A stretch of DNA of 64,000 nt from Gordonia sp. KTR9 (GCF_000143885.2 NC_018581.1:186001-250000), one strand, 5' to 3'; shown: positions 25,238 through 33,940, counted from the first letter of the stretch. Numbers and translations are program-made. The notes: a model not told the origin generated them from the letters alone.

Positions 25238-26076
25238 TGACATTCGGTCCACCCACACTCATCGCCAGCGACGTGGACGGAACCCTCATCGACGACGAGA
25301 ACCGGGTCTCCCCGCGCACGGTGTCCGTGCTGGCGGCCGCCCGCGCCGCCGGAGTGGAGTTCGTGCTTGCCACCGGACGGCCCCCGCGATGGATCGCGGA
25401 GATCACCGATCAGTTCACCGGCACCGAGGCATTCGTCCGGTACGCGGTGTGCGCCAACGGCGCCATCATCTACGACGCCGAAAACGACCGTGTGCTGTGG
25501 TCGGCCAACCTCGAACCCGACGCGCTCGTCAAGCTCGGAGAGATTGCCTACCAACAGATCCCGGGATGCGGGATCGCGGCAGAGCGGGCGGGCCGGTCCG
25601 CGCACGACGCGGCGACCGCGCCGTTCGTGGCCAGTTCGGGTTACGAACACGCCTGGCTCAACCCCGACCACGTCGAGGTCGGTGACGACGAGGTGTTCGG
25701 TGACCCGGCGGTGAAACTCCTTGTCCGCAAACCGGATATGGCCTCTGATGAGATGGCCCGTCGTCTGCGGCCCGTGGTCGGCGACCTCGCCCAGGTCACG
25801 TTCTCCACCGACAACGGACTCATCGAACTGTCGGTGCCGGGTACCCACAAGGCATCGGGGCTCGCGCGCCTCGCCGACCTCACCGGACTGCCCGTCGACG
25901 CCGTGATCGCGTTCGGCGACATGCCGAACGACGCCGAGATGCTCACCTGGGCAGGGCACGGCGTCGCGATGGGCCACGGCCACCCGGCGGCGCTCGAGGC
26001 CGCCGACGAGGTCACCGTCGGCAACAACGACGACGGCGTCGCCAAGGTGCTCGAGCGCTGGTTCGCCGAGCGCTGA
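25237..26076 (+). CDS. HAD-family (Cof-type) phosphatase (Rv3813c-like)
   Basis: A 279-residue haloacid-dehalogenase-type hydrolase. Motif I is ASDVDGTLID near residue 10 (nucleophilic Asp), motif II lies in VLATGRPP, and the C-terminal motif IV in IAFGDMPNDAEM; a cap domain lies between, as in Cof-type phosphatases. It probably dephosphorylates a sugar phosphate or a similar small molecule. M. tuberculosis Rv3813c occupies the same position next to the acyltransferases. It overlaps the second acyltransferase gene by one base, so the three form one operon, ending face to face with the amidase gene. Confidence 0.87.
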   Translation: MTFGPPTLIASDVDGTLIDDENRVSPRTVSVLAAARAAGVEFVLATGRPPRWIAEITDQFTGTEAFVRYAVCANGAIIYDAENDRVLWSANLEPDALVKLGEIAYQQIPGCGIAAERAGRSAHDAATAPFVASSGYEHAWLNPDHVEVGDDEVFGDPAVKLLVRKPDMASDEMARRLRPVVGDLAQVTFSTDNGLIELSVPGTHKASGLARLADLTGLPVDAVIAFGDMPNDAEMLTWAGHGVAMGHGHPAALEAADEVTVGNNDDGVAKVLERWFAER

Positions 26077-26083
26077 ACCCGGC

Positions 26084-27811
26084 TCAGGCCGCCGGCGGTA
26101 CCGGCGCGGGCGCACCCGGATCGGCCGGCGGCGCGGGCGCACCGGGTTCGCCGGGCGGGGGCGCCGGGGCGGCGGGATCCGCGGGCGGCGCCGGTTCCGG
26201 TGCCGGTGCGGCACCCCCGGCGAGCGCCCGGATCGCGGTCAGTGCGGCGTAGCCGTGCACGCCCGGGCAGCTTGTGCTGTTGTAGTCCCGGTGCCCGGAG
26301 ATCACGGGCAGGTTCGACTGCGTCCCCGCCGCGAACTTGGTGCCGGAGAAGCCCTCTGAGGTCAAGGTCGCCGTACCGGCGGGATTGAGGCCGGCCTTGC
26401 CGAGGCGCCAGCGCAGGAACTTGCCGGTCGCCGACACCATCGCCGCGGTCGGCGGCACCTCTTCGAGGTTGCCGATCATCGACACCCCGACGGTCTCCTT
26501 GTTGAATCCGCCGGTGTGGGTGCCCTCGACGTTGCGGTCGAGCCCGCCGAACGCGCCCTCGAAGATCTGGCCGTACTTGTCGATGAGCACGTTGTAGCCG
26601 ATGTCGCACCAGTTCAGGCTGCGCGCGTGGTAGGCGTAGATGCCCCGAACGATCTCGGCGGACTGCTGCGGGGTGTAGTCATTGCTGCCGGCTGTGTGGT
26701 GCACGATCGCGCCGCGCATCTGCGGCGAGTACACCGGCTGTGAACAGCGGATGGACTCGTCGGCGCCCCAGGCCTGGCGGGCCACGACCTGCGGTCCGCC
26801 GGTCAGTGGTGTGAGCAGCGACGAGCCCAGGCCCAGCAGGCTCTCCGGGCTGATGAGCGTCGCCTTCAGCGTGTTCAGGGCGGTCGTGGCCAGCTTCGTC
26901 ACCACCGTGCTCGCGGTGCCGACGGCCAGCTGGGCGAGATCGCCGCCCCGGGTCTCGGCGGCCGGGATCGCGAGTCCGTCTTTGCTCGCGGCCACCTGGA
27001 CCTCACGCGCGTCGCCGACCCAGACCGGCTCGGTACCGACCGGATTCTTCGCGCTGGGCGCCTGTCCGCGCGAGATCTGTTCCAGGACGGTCCACGGTCC
27101 CCACTTGCCGTCGGGGTTCTTGGCTCGCAGTTTCAGATCGACGTCGACCGGGCGGTCCCAGGTGAAAGCCACCATCTTGATCGGCGCGTCGCGCACGATG
27201 TGCGTCACCGCCGCCCCGACCTCGCGCCCGTCGGCCATCGTGGGTGTCGCCGGCGTCGTACTCGCCGACGGCGAACCGGTCGGGTTGCCGGGCGTCCGCT
27301 CACCGCGCGGAACCGGGACCGTCGGGTCGTCGGGGGCCTCCCGCGTCGTCGACGGTGCCCGACGCTCGCCGGTGGGCGCATCGGTGGTGGGGGTTGCCGA
27401 GGACTCGGACGTCTCCGACGAGGATGTCTCCGGCACCGACGATTCCGACGTTGATGATTCCGGCGTCGACGACTCCGGCGACGCGGACGGGTCGGCACTC
27501 GTCGACGCCCCACCTGCGCCCGGGACGAGACCCTTTGGCAACGGGACGGTCAGATCCGGCAGCGGGAACGCGTCCGGATCGATCGGCGGCAGTTCGACAC
27601 CCGCCGCGGCGAGTCCGGATGTCGCGACGTCGACGATGGCGGCAGGCAGTTCCCGCAGCGGGACCTGCTCGATCTCGGTGTTGGAGACCGTCTGCTTGTT
27701 GTCCACGAGCCGGGGCTCGGACTCGCTCGCGATCACCACGAACGGAGTCGCGACGACCGCGGCGGCGATCGCGGCGAGCGCGATCGAGGGTTTCGGTCTG
27801 GGGTAACGCAC
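26084..27811 (-). CDS. N-acetylmuramoyl-L-alanine amidase, PGRP domain (Rv3811-like)
   Basis: A 575-residue secreted peptidoglycan amidase. A signal peptide (ALAAIAAAVVATPFVVIAS) is followed by a Ser/Thr/Pro-rich linker (residues about 110-200), a beta-rich region, and a PGRP/amidase domain starting near residue 345 with RQAWGADESIRCSQP. Zinc ligands are probably in VHHTAG and GHRDYNSTSCPG. The C-terminal 40 residues are a Pro/Ala tail that may span the wall. It cleaves the amide between muramic acid and the stem peptide. The GTG start has GAGGAG upstream. The gene diverges from the SpoIID gene across a 500-bp region with GTCAC boxes. Confidence 0.88.
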   Translation of the reverse strand: MRYPRPKPSIALAAIAAAVVATPFVVIASESEPRLVDNKQTVSNTEIEQVPLRELPAAIVDVATSGLAAAGVELPPIDPDAFPLPDLTVPLPKGLVPGAGGASTSADPSASPESSTPESSTSESSVPETSSSETSESSATPTTDAPTGERRAPSTTREAPDDPTVPVPRGERTPGNPTGSPSASTTPATPTMADGREVGAAVTHIVRDAPIKMVAFTWDRPVDVDLKLRAKNPDGKWGPWTVLEQISRGQAPSAKNPVGTEPVWVGDAREVQVAASKDGLAIPAAETRGGDLAQLAVGTASTVVTKLATTALNTLKATLISPESLLGLGSSLLTPLTGGPQVVARQAWGADESIRCSQPVYSPQMRGAIVHHTAGSNDYTPQQSAEIVRGIYAYHARSLNWCDIGYNVLIDKYGQIFEGAFGGLDRNVEGTHTGGFNKETVGVSMIGNLEEVPPTAAMVSATGKFLRWRLGKAGLNPAGTATLTSEGFSGTKFAAGTQSNLPVISGHRDYNSTSCPGVHGYAALTAIRALAGGAAPAPEPAPPADPAAPAPPPGEPGAPAPPADPGAPAPVPPAA

Positions 27812-28015
27812 TCAGGTCTCCTCGCAGGTTGGTCGGACCGCGGCACGCCCGTGGTCTGGGTGTGTGGTCGGGTCCGGTCAGCCGTCGACATCAGCGCAGC
27901 CGAAGTCGCCGAAGCGTCATCGACTGTGCTCGGTACGGCGGTCATCGTCGCTGTCGGCCACCGATCGCGACGGCGACACACGCCGCGACCCGGTAACTCG
28001 TGATGCTCTTGTTAT

Positions 28016-28033
28016 CTGTGTGACAGAAGTGAT
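28016..28033 (-). promoter_or_regulatory. GTCAC direct repeat resembling an MtrA site (amidase side)
   Basis: On the minus strand this reads ATCACTTCT then GTCACACAG, two 9-base direct repeats in tandem. MtrA of mycobacteria binds pairs of GTCACAGCG-like repeats ahead of cell-wall genes. The site lies about 205 bp upstream of the PGRP amidase start. The call is by motif resemblance and context. Confidence 0.4.
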
Positions 28034-28217
28034 CAATGTGTCGACGCGCGTTCATCCGTATGGCATCGAGCCCGGAATCGGAGCGCAACGACATACGAAT
28101 CCGAGCCGCCGCTCCGGTCCCGGCCGGAGGTCCCTGCCAGAGGTCACGGCGGCCCGGACAACTCGTGATCCGGTTGTGATCCCCTCGGGTTGGTGATCCG
28201 CATCTTCGTTCACTAGG

Positions 28218-28253
28218 GTCACTTAAGTCCCAATCGTCACATCAGTCACAGGC
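28218..28253 (+). promoter_or_regulatory. Three GTCAC boxes resembling an MtrA binding region (SpoIID side)
   Basis: GTCACTTAA starts at 28218, GTCACATCA at 28236 and GTCACAGGC at 28245. The spacings of 18 and 9 bases keep the repeats in step on the helix, as for MtrA-type direct repeats. A TAGGGT box at 28214-28219, with TTGGTG 18 bp before it, could be the promoter, so bound protein would cover the start point. The rest of the 27812-28320 gap holds no gene. Confidence 0.45.
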
Positions 28254-28320
28254 GTTACGGGGGTCGCGACGTTGCGGCGCCCGCGGCTGGTGTCGTCGCG
28301 ACCGAAGGATGTGTTCAGCA

Positions 28321-29892
28321 GTGACCAAAGCCCGACCTACACGGCTTCTGCCGAGATGGACGGCGAGCGGTGCGCGGCCCGGACGGGCCCGTAACCGAGC
28401 GTTGACCTGGGCCGCGGCGGGGCTGGCGCCCGCACTGCTCGCCGGTGGCCTCGCTGTCGCGGGTTCATCGGAATCGGCCGATCAGGTCGAGCTTTCGGTC
28501 GGGTCGACGGTGACGCTGATCGGGCACGGTCATGGCCACGGCCGCGGAATGGGGCAATGGGGAGCGTACGGCTACGCCCGTAAGGGCTGGACCGCACAGC
28601 AGATCCTGCGCCACTACTACGGTGGCACCACCGCGGGGAAGGTGGACAGGCCCGAGATCCAGGTGGCCCTCACGGGTCAGGGCTCGGTGAATGTGCACGC
28701 GGACGCCGGCATGCGAGTCGGTGGTCAGACGGTGGCTCCCGGGCAGGCGGTCAGCCTGTCCGGGGGCACGGCCACCATCCTCAGCGGATGCGGCGGTGGA
28801 CCGGTGCGGTCGGTACCGGCCACATTCGTCGAACCTCTCAGCATGGCCCCCAACCGGCCCGCCGGTGAGTTCCTCAAGTTCTGCGGTTCCAACAAGGCCT
28901 ATCGCGGGGCCATGGGTCTCGAAGGTGGGCGCGTGGTCAACCGCATCCACGTCGACGACTACGTCAAGGGCGTCATCCCACGCGAGAGCCTGCCCGCATG
29001 GGGCGACTCCGGTGGCGCGGCGGCGCTGCAGGCGCAAGCCGTGGCCGCCCGTACCTACGCGCTCGCGGCGATCGCGGGCGGCAAGAAGATCGACGACACC
29101 CAGAATTCGCAGGTCTACGGCGGCGTCGCGGGCGAGGACCGGCGGACCAACGCGGCCGCCGACGCCACCGCGGGCCAGATCCTGTTGCAGAACGGGCAGC
29201 CAGCCTTCACGGAGTTCTCCGCGTCGACCGGCGGATACACCGCGGGTGGCCGTTTCCCGGCGGTCATCGACGAGGGGGACACGGTGTCGCCCAACCACAA
29301 TTGGACCGCCACCGTCAGTGCGGGCAGCATCGGATCGGCCTTCGGTGTCGGTGCCCTGCGGAGCTTCGAGGTCATCGAGGCCAACGGTCTGGGCGCCGAG
29401 CACGGTCGTGCGATCAAGGTGCGCGCGGTCGGTTCCGGCGGAACCGCCGAGGTGAGCGGTGAGGAAGCGCGTACCAAGCTGCAGCTGAAGTCGTCGTGGT
29501 TCGCGGTACAGGGTCAGCCCGCACCGCCCCGGATCGTCAAGCCGCCCACCGGTCCGGCGTCGCCCGGTGGCGGTGGTATCGACTTCGGCAGCCTCAATCA
29601 GCTCGCCGAGCAGTTCCTGCCCGGCTCGTCGAAGTTCCTCGACATGGCGACATCTGCGATGAACGGACGTTTCGCGGACCTCGGCGGGATCACCGGACCG
29701 CTGGGTCAGGTGCTGGGCGTACCGACCCTCACGTCGGACGCCGCGGGCGTCACCCAGCTCTTCGAGAAGGGGATGATGTTCTTCACCCCGGCCACCGGAC
29801 CGCGGGTACTCGTCGGCAAGGGGCTCGAGCGCTACCAGGATCGCGGTGGCATCCCCGCGCTGGGCTTCCCGAAGCGCGACGCGTTTCGCTGA
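28321..29892 (+). CDS. SpoIID/LytB domain protein with C-terminal LGFP-type repeat
   Basis: A 523-residue exported protein. A hydrophobic stretch near residues 25-48 is a signal peptide or anchor. The SpoIID-type domain is marked by HGHGRGMGQWGAYGYA near residue 67, YVKGVIPRES, and AVAARTYALA; SpoIID enzymes are lytic transglycosylase-like and act on glycan strands. The last 60 residues (GMMFFTPATGPRVLVGKGLERY, ending ALGFPKRD) form an LGFP-like repeat, a wall-anchoring module also found in the mycolyltransferase at 42753. GTG 28321 follows GAAGGA; ATG 28309 is the alternative. It probably remodels peptidoglycan together with the divergent amidase. Confidence 0.85.
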   Translation: MTKARPTRLLPRWTASGARPGRARNRALTWAAAGLAPALLAGGLAVAGSSESADQVELSVGSTVTLIGHGHGHGRGMGQWGAYGYARKGWTAQQILRHYYGGTTAGKVDRPEIQVALTGQGSVNVHADAGMRVGGQTVAPGQAVSLSGGTATILSGCGGGPVRSVPATFVEPLSMAPNRPAGEFLKFCGSNKAYRGAMGLEGGRVVNRIHVDDYVKGVIPRESLPAWGDSGGAAALQAQAVAARTYALAAIAGGKKIDDTQNSQVYGGVAGEDRRTNAAADATAGQILLQNGQPAFTEFSASTGGYTAGGRFPAVIDEGDTVSPNHNWTATVSAGSIGSAFGVGALRSFEVIEANGLGAEHGRAIKVRAVGSGGTAEVSGEEARTKLQLKSSWFAVQGQPAPPRIVKPPTGPASPGGGGIDFGSLNQLAEQFLPGSSKFLDMATSAMNGRFADLGGITGPLGQVLGVPTLTSDAAGVTQLFEKGMMFFTPATGPRVLVGKGLERYQDRGGIPALGFPKRDAFR

Positions 29893-29922
29893 TCGGGGTA
29901 CCTGGGGGAGCCCTGCTTCACC

Positions 29923-30606
29923 TCAGCTCTCCGGTCCGGCCTCCACGATCTGGACGGCGACGTCGACGAGCTTGGTGTTGGTGTCCTGGGAGAGCCGTGC
30001 GAGCAGCGCGAACGCCTCGTTCGCGCCGAGCCGGTACCGTTCCATGATCATGCCCTTGGCCTGACCGATGATGTCTCGTGAGCTCAGGGCTGTCCTGAGC
30101 TGCTCCTTCTCCTGCACCGCCCCCAACGCCGTCGCGGCGTGGGCCGCGAACAGCTCACCCAGTTGCAGCGATTCCATGGTGAACGCGTTCGCGACGGTGC
30201 TGTGCAGGTTCAGGGCGCCCGAGTTGTCACCGTCTATGTACAGGTAGAAACAGGCCATCGACCGGATACCGAGTTCGGCTGCAGCCGAGGCGAAGGCGGG
30301 CCATCTCGGCTCGGTGCGCATGTCGTGGATGCAGACGGTGAGGACGCCGACTGCCGCGCGCAGACACGGTCCTTCGCCGAGCTCACGCTGCAGCCTGTCC
30401 GCCTCGCCACCGAGATCACCCACCATGACCGGTGTCTCGACCGTGTCCTCGGAGACCAGGGTCACGGTTGCATACTCTGCTCCGGGGATCGCGTCGACCG
30501 CGAACTTGGTCATGGAACGCAACGCCGCCTCGGTGTCGTCGCTCTCTTTGCGCATCTCACCGGCGATGCGCGTCATCTGCGCGCCGAAGTCCGCCAACTC
30601 AGTCAT
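29923..30606 (-). CDS. GAF and ANTAR domain regulator
   Basis: A 227-residue protein with a GAF sensor domain (residues about 25-165, including AEYATVTLV, LGEGPCLRAAVG and NLHSTVANAF) and a C-terminal ANTAR domain (residues about 170-222: LRTALSSRDIIGQAKGMIMERYRLGANEAFALLARLSQ). ANTAR domains bind RNA and act as antiterminators; GAF-ANTAR proteins are usually stress or metabolite responders. No target hairpin was identified. It lies between the SpoIID gene and the four-gene operon and is transcribed on its own. Confidence 0.9.
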   Translation of the reverse strand: MTELADFGAQMTRIAGEMRKESDDTEAALRSMTKFAVDAIPGAEYATVTLVSEDTVETPVMVGDLGGEADRLQRELGEGPCLRAAVGVLTVCIHDMRTEPRWPAFASAAAELGIRSMACFYLYIDGDNSGALNLHSTVANAFTMESLQLGELFAAHAATALGAVQEKEQLRTALSSRDIIGQAKGMIMERYRLGANEAFALLARLSQDTNTKLVDVAVQIVEAGPES

Positions 30607-30715
30607 CCTGCCTCCTCTGAGACATCATCCGCGCGCCTCAGCTGGGGCCGACAGCTGAGCGCGGCTTCGAACACACCCGATGTCGAAAAGACCATTATGC
30701 CGTACCCCGCGCGGG

Positions 30716-31351
30716 TCAGACGCCGACTATCCCTTCTCGTTGCGCAACTGAAGTGCCAGGTGACGGTGTCATCACATCCAGCCGGAAGTCCGCGTCCTCG
30801 TACTCCGCCGACGTGGTCAACGACGACCTCCGCAGCGCGTCGTGGACCTCGTCCCCGGTCCGCGGATATTCCTCGACCGGCCACCGCCAATGGACGGCCA
30901 GAACTTCGCCGGTCGGTGTCAGCGCGTCGGGGAGACGTGCGATGAGGTCGTCGAGGTCCGTGTCATCGAGGTAATAGAGGACTTCGCTGAGGACGATCAG
31001 GTCGAAACGGCCGGGCGGCCAATCGGAGACGATGTCGCCGACGCGCACCTCGACCGAGGCGTGACCGTCGAGCCGGCGACGGGCGAGTTCCACCGCGCGC
31101 GGGCTGACGTCGGTGCACAGCAGACGGTCGGCGCGCCTGGCCAACTCGGCGCTCAGCACACCGATCGAACAACCGGGCTCGAACACCGTCCCGTATCGGG
31201 GGGAACTCAGCGCCGCGAGGGTCAGGGCGTACTTGCGCTGCTCGTACCACCGCGACGAGAAGCCCCACGGGTCATCGCTGTCCTGATACATCTCGTGGAA
31301 ATAGCTGTCGGGCAGTCCGTTTCGGTCGCCCTCGGTGATGTCGTCGGTCAT
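30716..31351 (-). CDS. SAM-dependent methyltransferase, NodS-like
   Basis: A class I methyltransferase of about 211 residues. The N-terminus YFHEMYQDSDDPWGFSSRWYEQRKY is the signature of the NodS-like group; the SAM loop is FEPGCSIGVLSAELA near residue 58, with LLCTDVSPRAVELA and LIVLSEVLYYL following. NodS enzymes N-methylate the deacetylated end sugar of rhizobial Nod factors; related proteins methylate other amino-sugars. It is the last gene of the four-gene operon. A GTG at 31435 would overlap the PIG-L stop by 4 bp, like the other junctions, and add 28 residues; the ATG at 31351 is the conservative choice. Confidence 0.82.
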   Translation of the reverse strand: MTDDITEGDRNGLPDSYFHEMYQDSDDPWGFSSRWYEQRKYALTLAALSSPRYGTVFEPGCSIGVLSAELARRADRLLCTDVSPRAVELARRRLDGHASVEVRVGDIVSDWPPGRFDLIVLSEVLYYLDDTDLDDLIARLPDALTPTGEVLAVHWRWPVEEYPRTGDEVHDALRRSSLTTSAEYEDADFRLDVMTPSPGTSVAQREGIVGV

Positions 31352-31431
31352 GCCCTCGCCGTCCTGTTTCTCGCCCGTTCTGTTCTCGCCCGGTCGCGCT
31401 GCCCGGCCCGCGCCTGTTCGGCGATGTCCGG

Positions 31432-32211
31432 TCACCCGAAGACGAACTCCCGGTCGCGGAGCAGCCGGTCCAGGATGTGCGGTCCGAGTACGGCGGCGTC
31501 CTCGGATGCCGGTGACAGCGGATGGATCTGGGTCTCGAAGGCCTGCACGGCCGCGCGCTTGGCGGTCGCGACGTCGTCGTCGAGGACAAGGGTCCGCATC
31601 CGCTCCCACGGAATCTCCGGGTCGTCGGGTTTCGCCCAGTGCCACATCCAGATCGGGTACATCCAGACCGGGACACCGAGCCGAGCGCCGACACGTCGGG
31701 CGCATCGCCCGACTGCCTCGTGGTCGGGATGACCGTCGTGCGCCCACACGGCGAGCAGTGCTGTCGGGATGTCGGGGCTCTCCGTGAGCGTCGCGTCGAC
31801 GATCGCCTCGATCTCGTCCTCGCGGCTCGCGAGGGTGCCGTCGCCGAGCCCGCACCATCGCGTCGGACCGAGTCCCAGGATCGCGGTCGCGGCGTCCACT
31901 TCGGCGTGTCGACGTACTGCCAGCTCGGCAGGGGACAGGGTGGGCGAAGCCGGGTGCGACGCAGAGCCGTCGGAGAGACAGACCGTGACCACCTCGACAC
32001 CCCGCCGGTGGGCGGACGCCATCACACCGCCGACGCCGAGGATCTCGTCGTCGGGGTGGGCCGCCAGGACGACGAGCCGACGGACGTCCGGCTCGAAGTC
32101 GGGCCACGGTCCACGCGCGGCGAACCACTCCTGCCACTCCGATTCCGGAGTGCCGTCCGCCGACGTCGGGGTGGATCCGAAGCGTCGGGTCGACATGGGA
32201 TCGTCGGTCAT
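31432..32211 (-). CDS. PIG-L family deacetylase
   Basis: A 259-residue zinc-dependent deacetylase of the PIG-L/LmbE/MshB family. The metal motif AAHPDDE is near residue 50 and the third ligand is in WAHDGHPDHEAVG near residue 150. The family removes acetyl from N-acetylglucosamine units of glycolipids, mycothiol precursors or antibiotics. Here it sits between an acyl-CoA dehydrogenase-like gene and a NodS-like methyltransferase gene, so it probably frees an amino group that the methyltransferase or an acyl transfer then uses. Start and stop overlap its neighbours (TGATG upstream), so translation is coupled. Confidence 0.85.
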   Translation of the reverse strand: MTDDPMSTRRFGSTPTSADGTPESEWQEWFAARGPWPDFEPDVRRLVVLAAHPDDEILGVGGVMASAHRRGVEVVTVCLSDGSASHPASPTLSPAELAVRRHAEVDAATAILGLGPTRWCGLGDGTLASREDEIEAIVDATLTESPDIPTALLAVWAHDGHPDHEAVGRCARRVGARLGVPVWMYPIWMWHWAKPDDPEIPWERMRTLVLDDDVATAKRAAVQAFETQIHPLSPASEDAAVLGPHILDRLLRDREFVFG

Positions 32212-33161
32212 CACGACGGCTCCGGTCCCGGACCGGGGATGCGTCCCCCGGTCAGTCCGCCGAGCACCGCGAGGTCCCGGTCCGCGTGGGACTGCCTGAT
32301 GTAGACGACGAGATCGGCGACCGCCTGCGCGTGGTCGGGGTCGGCGGCGAGCGGGCCGGGGCCCAGCGCGCGACCCATCCGGTCGATCACCGCGGTCGCG
32401 ATCTGTTCGACGGACCAGCGCACGGCGAAGGCGAGTCGCTTCGACGGCCCGGTCGGGTCGGCGTCGATCTCGCGAGCCGCGGTCTGTAGATGCGCCCACC
32501 CGGATGCGAGAAGGGCGTCGACGGCGCCGACATGCATGCGGAGCAGCGGGTCGTCGGTGCGGGAACCGGCGCGGTAGAGCGGTGCCGCGACCTTGCGGGC
32601 CCCGCCGAACCAGCATGCGGCGACCCCGATCCCGCCGTGCCAGAATCCGGGCCGGTCGAGATAGTCGCCGGGTTCGCCGATGGCGTCGGCGGGCACTGCG
32701 TCGAAGGTCACGGTCCCGGTGTCGGTGTCGCGCATACCCGTGTTGGCCCACCCCGAGCTGTCCGCGGACACCCCCGGGCGGCCGAGGTCGACGGCGAACA
32801 GCCGATTGCCGGCCTCGGTGTGTGCGGTGACCAGCGCGTGGGTGCACGAGGTGGCTCCGGAGCACCACTCCTTGACCCCGCTCAGTTCCCAGCCCTGTGC
32901 GCCGGGCCGGGCGTCGACGCGGGTGCCGCGCGGCTCGGCGGCCCACACACCCCAGAACTCTCCCGGAGCGGTTCCACCGCCGCAGATCTCCGCGAGGATG
33001 GCGTCGGCGTCGGCGTGCGCCTCCAGGAGCCGGCCCGTGCTGATGTCGTCGGAGCAGGCACGGACCAGGGTGGCGAACCGGTCGAGGGTGCGTCCCTCAC
33101 CGGGGCGGGGGAGCGCGACGGACGGATCGTCGAGGAGTGCCCGTGCCCGTGCGGGCGTCAC
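32211..33161 (-). CDS. Short acyl-CoA dehydrogenase-like protein
   Basis: A 316-residue protein with acyl-CoA dehydrogenase features: GVKEWCSGATSCTHALVTA (like the GxKxWxTSG motif), GMRDTDTGTVTFDAVP, and a C-terminal helical bundle ending near DLAVLGGLTGG. It is about 70 residues shorter than standard enzymes, missing most of the N-terminal helical domain, and the catalytic glutamate is not obvious, so its activity is uncertain. It may modify an acyl chain of the operon's product. The GTG overlaps the stop of the glycosyltransferase gene (GTGA) and its own stop overlaps the PIG-L gene. Confidence 0.75.
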   Translation of the reverse strand: MTPARARALLDDPSVALPRPGEGRTLDRFATLVRACSDDISTGRLLEAHADADAILAEICGGGTAPGEFWGVWAAEPRGTRVDARPGAQGWELSGVKEWCSGATSCTHALVTAHTEAGNRLFAVDLGRPGVSADSSGWANTGMRDTDTGTVTFDAVPADAIGEPGDYLDRPGFWHGGIGVAACWFGGARKVAAPLYRAGSRTDDPLLRMHVGAVDALLASGWAHLQTAAREIDADPTGPSKRLAFAVRWSVEQIATAVIDRMGRALGPGPLAADPDHAQAVADLVVYIRQSHADRDLAVLGGLTGGRIPGPGPEPS

Positions 33162-33940
33162 CCGGCCACCTCGTCGGCCTGGTCCCCGGCGAGGTGCCGC
33201 AGGTAGCCGGCGAATCCGTGGCGTGCCCGACCGTCGCACCGCGTCGACGTGCGGACCGGGGCGTGAGCGCCCCGTTCGATGACCGCCCCCGCGGCGTGCA
33301 ACCGGTCGACGAGATCGACGTCCTCGTCGGCGTCGAGCGCCGAGAACCCGCCGACTTCGTCGTACACCGAGGCCCGGACGCCGAGATTGGCGCCGTGGAC
33401 GTGGCCGTGTCCGCGATTGGCGTCGTACTCCCGCAGGTACCTCGCGCCGGTCCCCGCCGGCCACCCGTCGAAACCGTCGGGGACCACGGTGCCCACATAT
33501 GCGTCCGCACCGGCATCCGCGGCGGCGAGGTGTTCGACGAGCCAATCGCGTGGAACCGTCGAATCGGCATCGGTGGTGGCGAACCAGGTGGTGTGCGACC
33601 GGGTCGCCGGGGAGTCCGCCGCCGCGAAGCCGGCTCGACGAGCCGCCCCGACACTCCGCACGTCGACGATGACGATCGACACACCTGCCGTGAGCAGCGT
33701 CGCGGAGTCGTCGTCGCAGGCGTCGAGCACCACGACCACCTCCACCGGGATCTCCACCGCCGTCGCCGCGGCCTCGAGAGCGTCGAGGCACGCGGGAAGA
33801 CGTTCGGCCTCGTTGTGGACGGGCACCACGACGACGATGCGCTCGACCGCGTGCGGAGGGGCGTCGGTCTGTTCCCCGGGGGGCCGCGAGAGGGCGGCGG
33901 GCGCCCCGTCGTCGGGCGGTCGAACGAACAGCGGCGTCAC
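33158..33940 (-). CDS. Family 2 glycosyltransferase
   Basis: A 260-residue GT2 enzyme, first gene of the operon. The nucleotide-sugar site begins VVVVPVHNEAERLPACLDAL; the metal motif is in TTDADS, and acceptor-side motifs are HGANLGVRASVYDEVGGF and DEDVDLVDRLH. No membrane helices are visible, so it probably works on the inner face of the membrane with a soluble or lipid-linked acceptor. The start is the GTG at 33940, 136 bp from the divergent glf gene. Together with PIG-L and NodS-like enzymes, it suggests synthesis of a modified amino-sugar glycolipid. Confidence 0.85.
   Translation of the reverse strand: MTPLFVRPPDDGAPAALSRPPGEQTDAPPHAVERIVVVVPVHNEAERLPACLDALEAAATAVEIPVEVVVVLDACDDDSATLLTAGVSIVIVDVRSVGAARRAGFAAADSPATRSHTTWFATTDADSTVPRDWLVEHLAAADAGADAYVGTVVPDGFDGWPAGTGARYLREYDANRGHGHVHGANLGVRASVYDEVGGFSALDADEDVDLVDRLHAAGAVIERGAHAPVRTSTRCDGRARHGFAGYLRHLAGDQADEVAG

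Noticed and set aside
27812..28320. c-di-AMP (ydaO-type) riboswitch, expected before actinobacterial wall hydrolases
   Set aside because: The conserved riboswitch core bases could not be found on either strand; the GTCAC boxes explain the region better.
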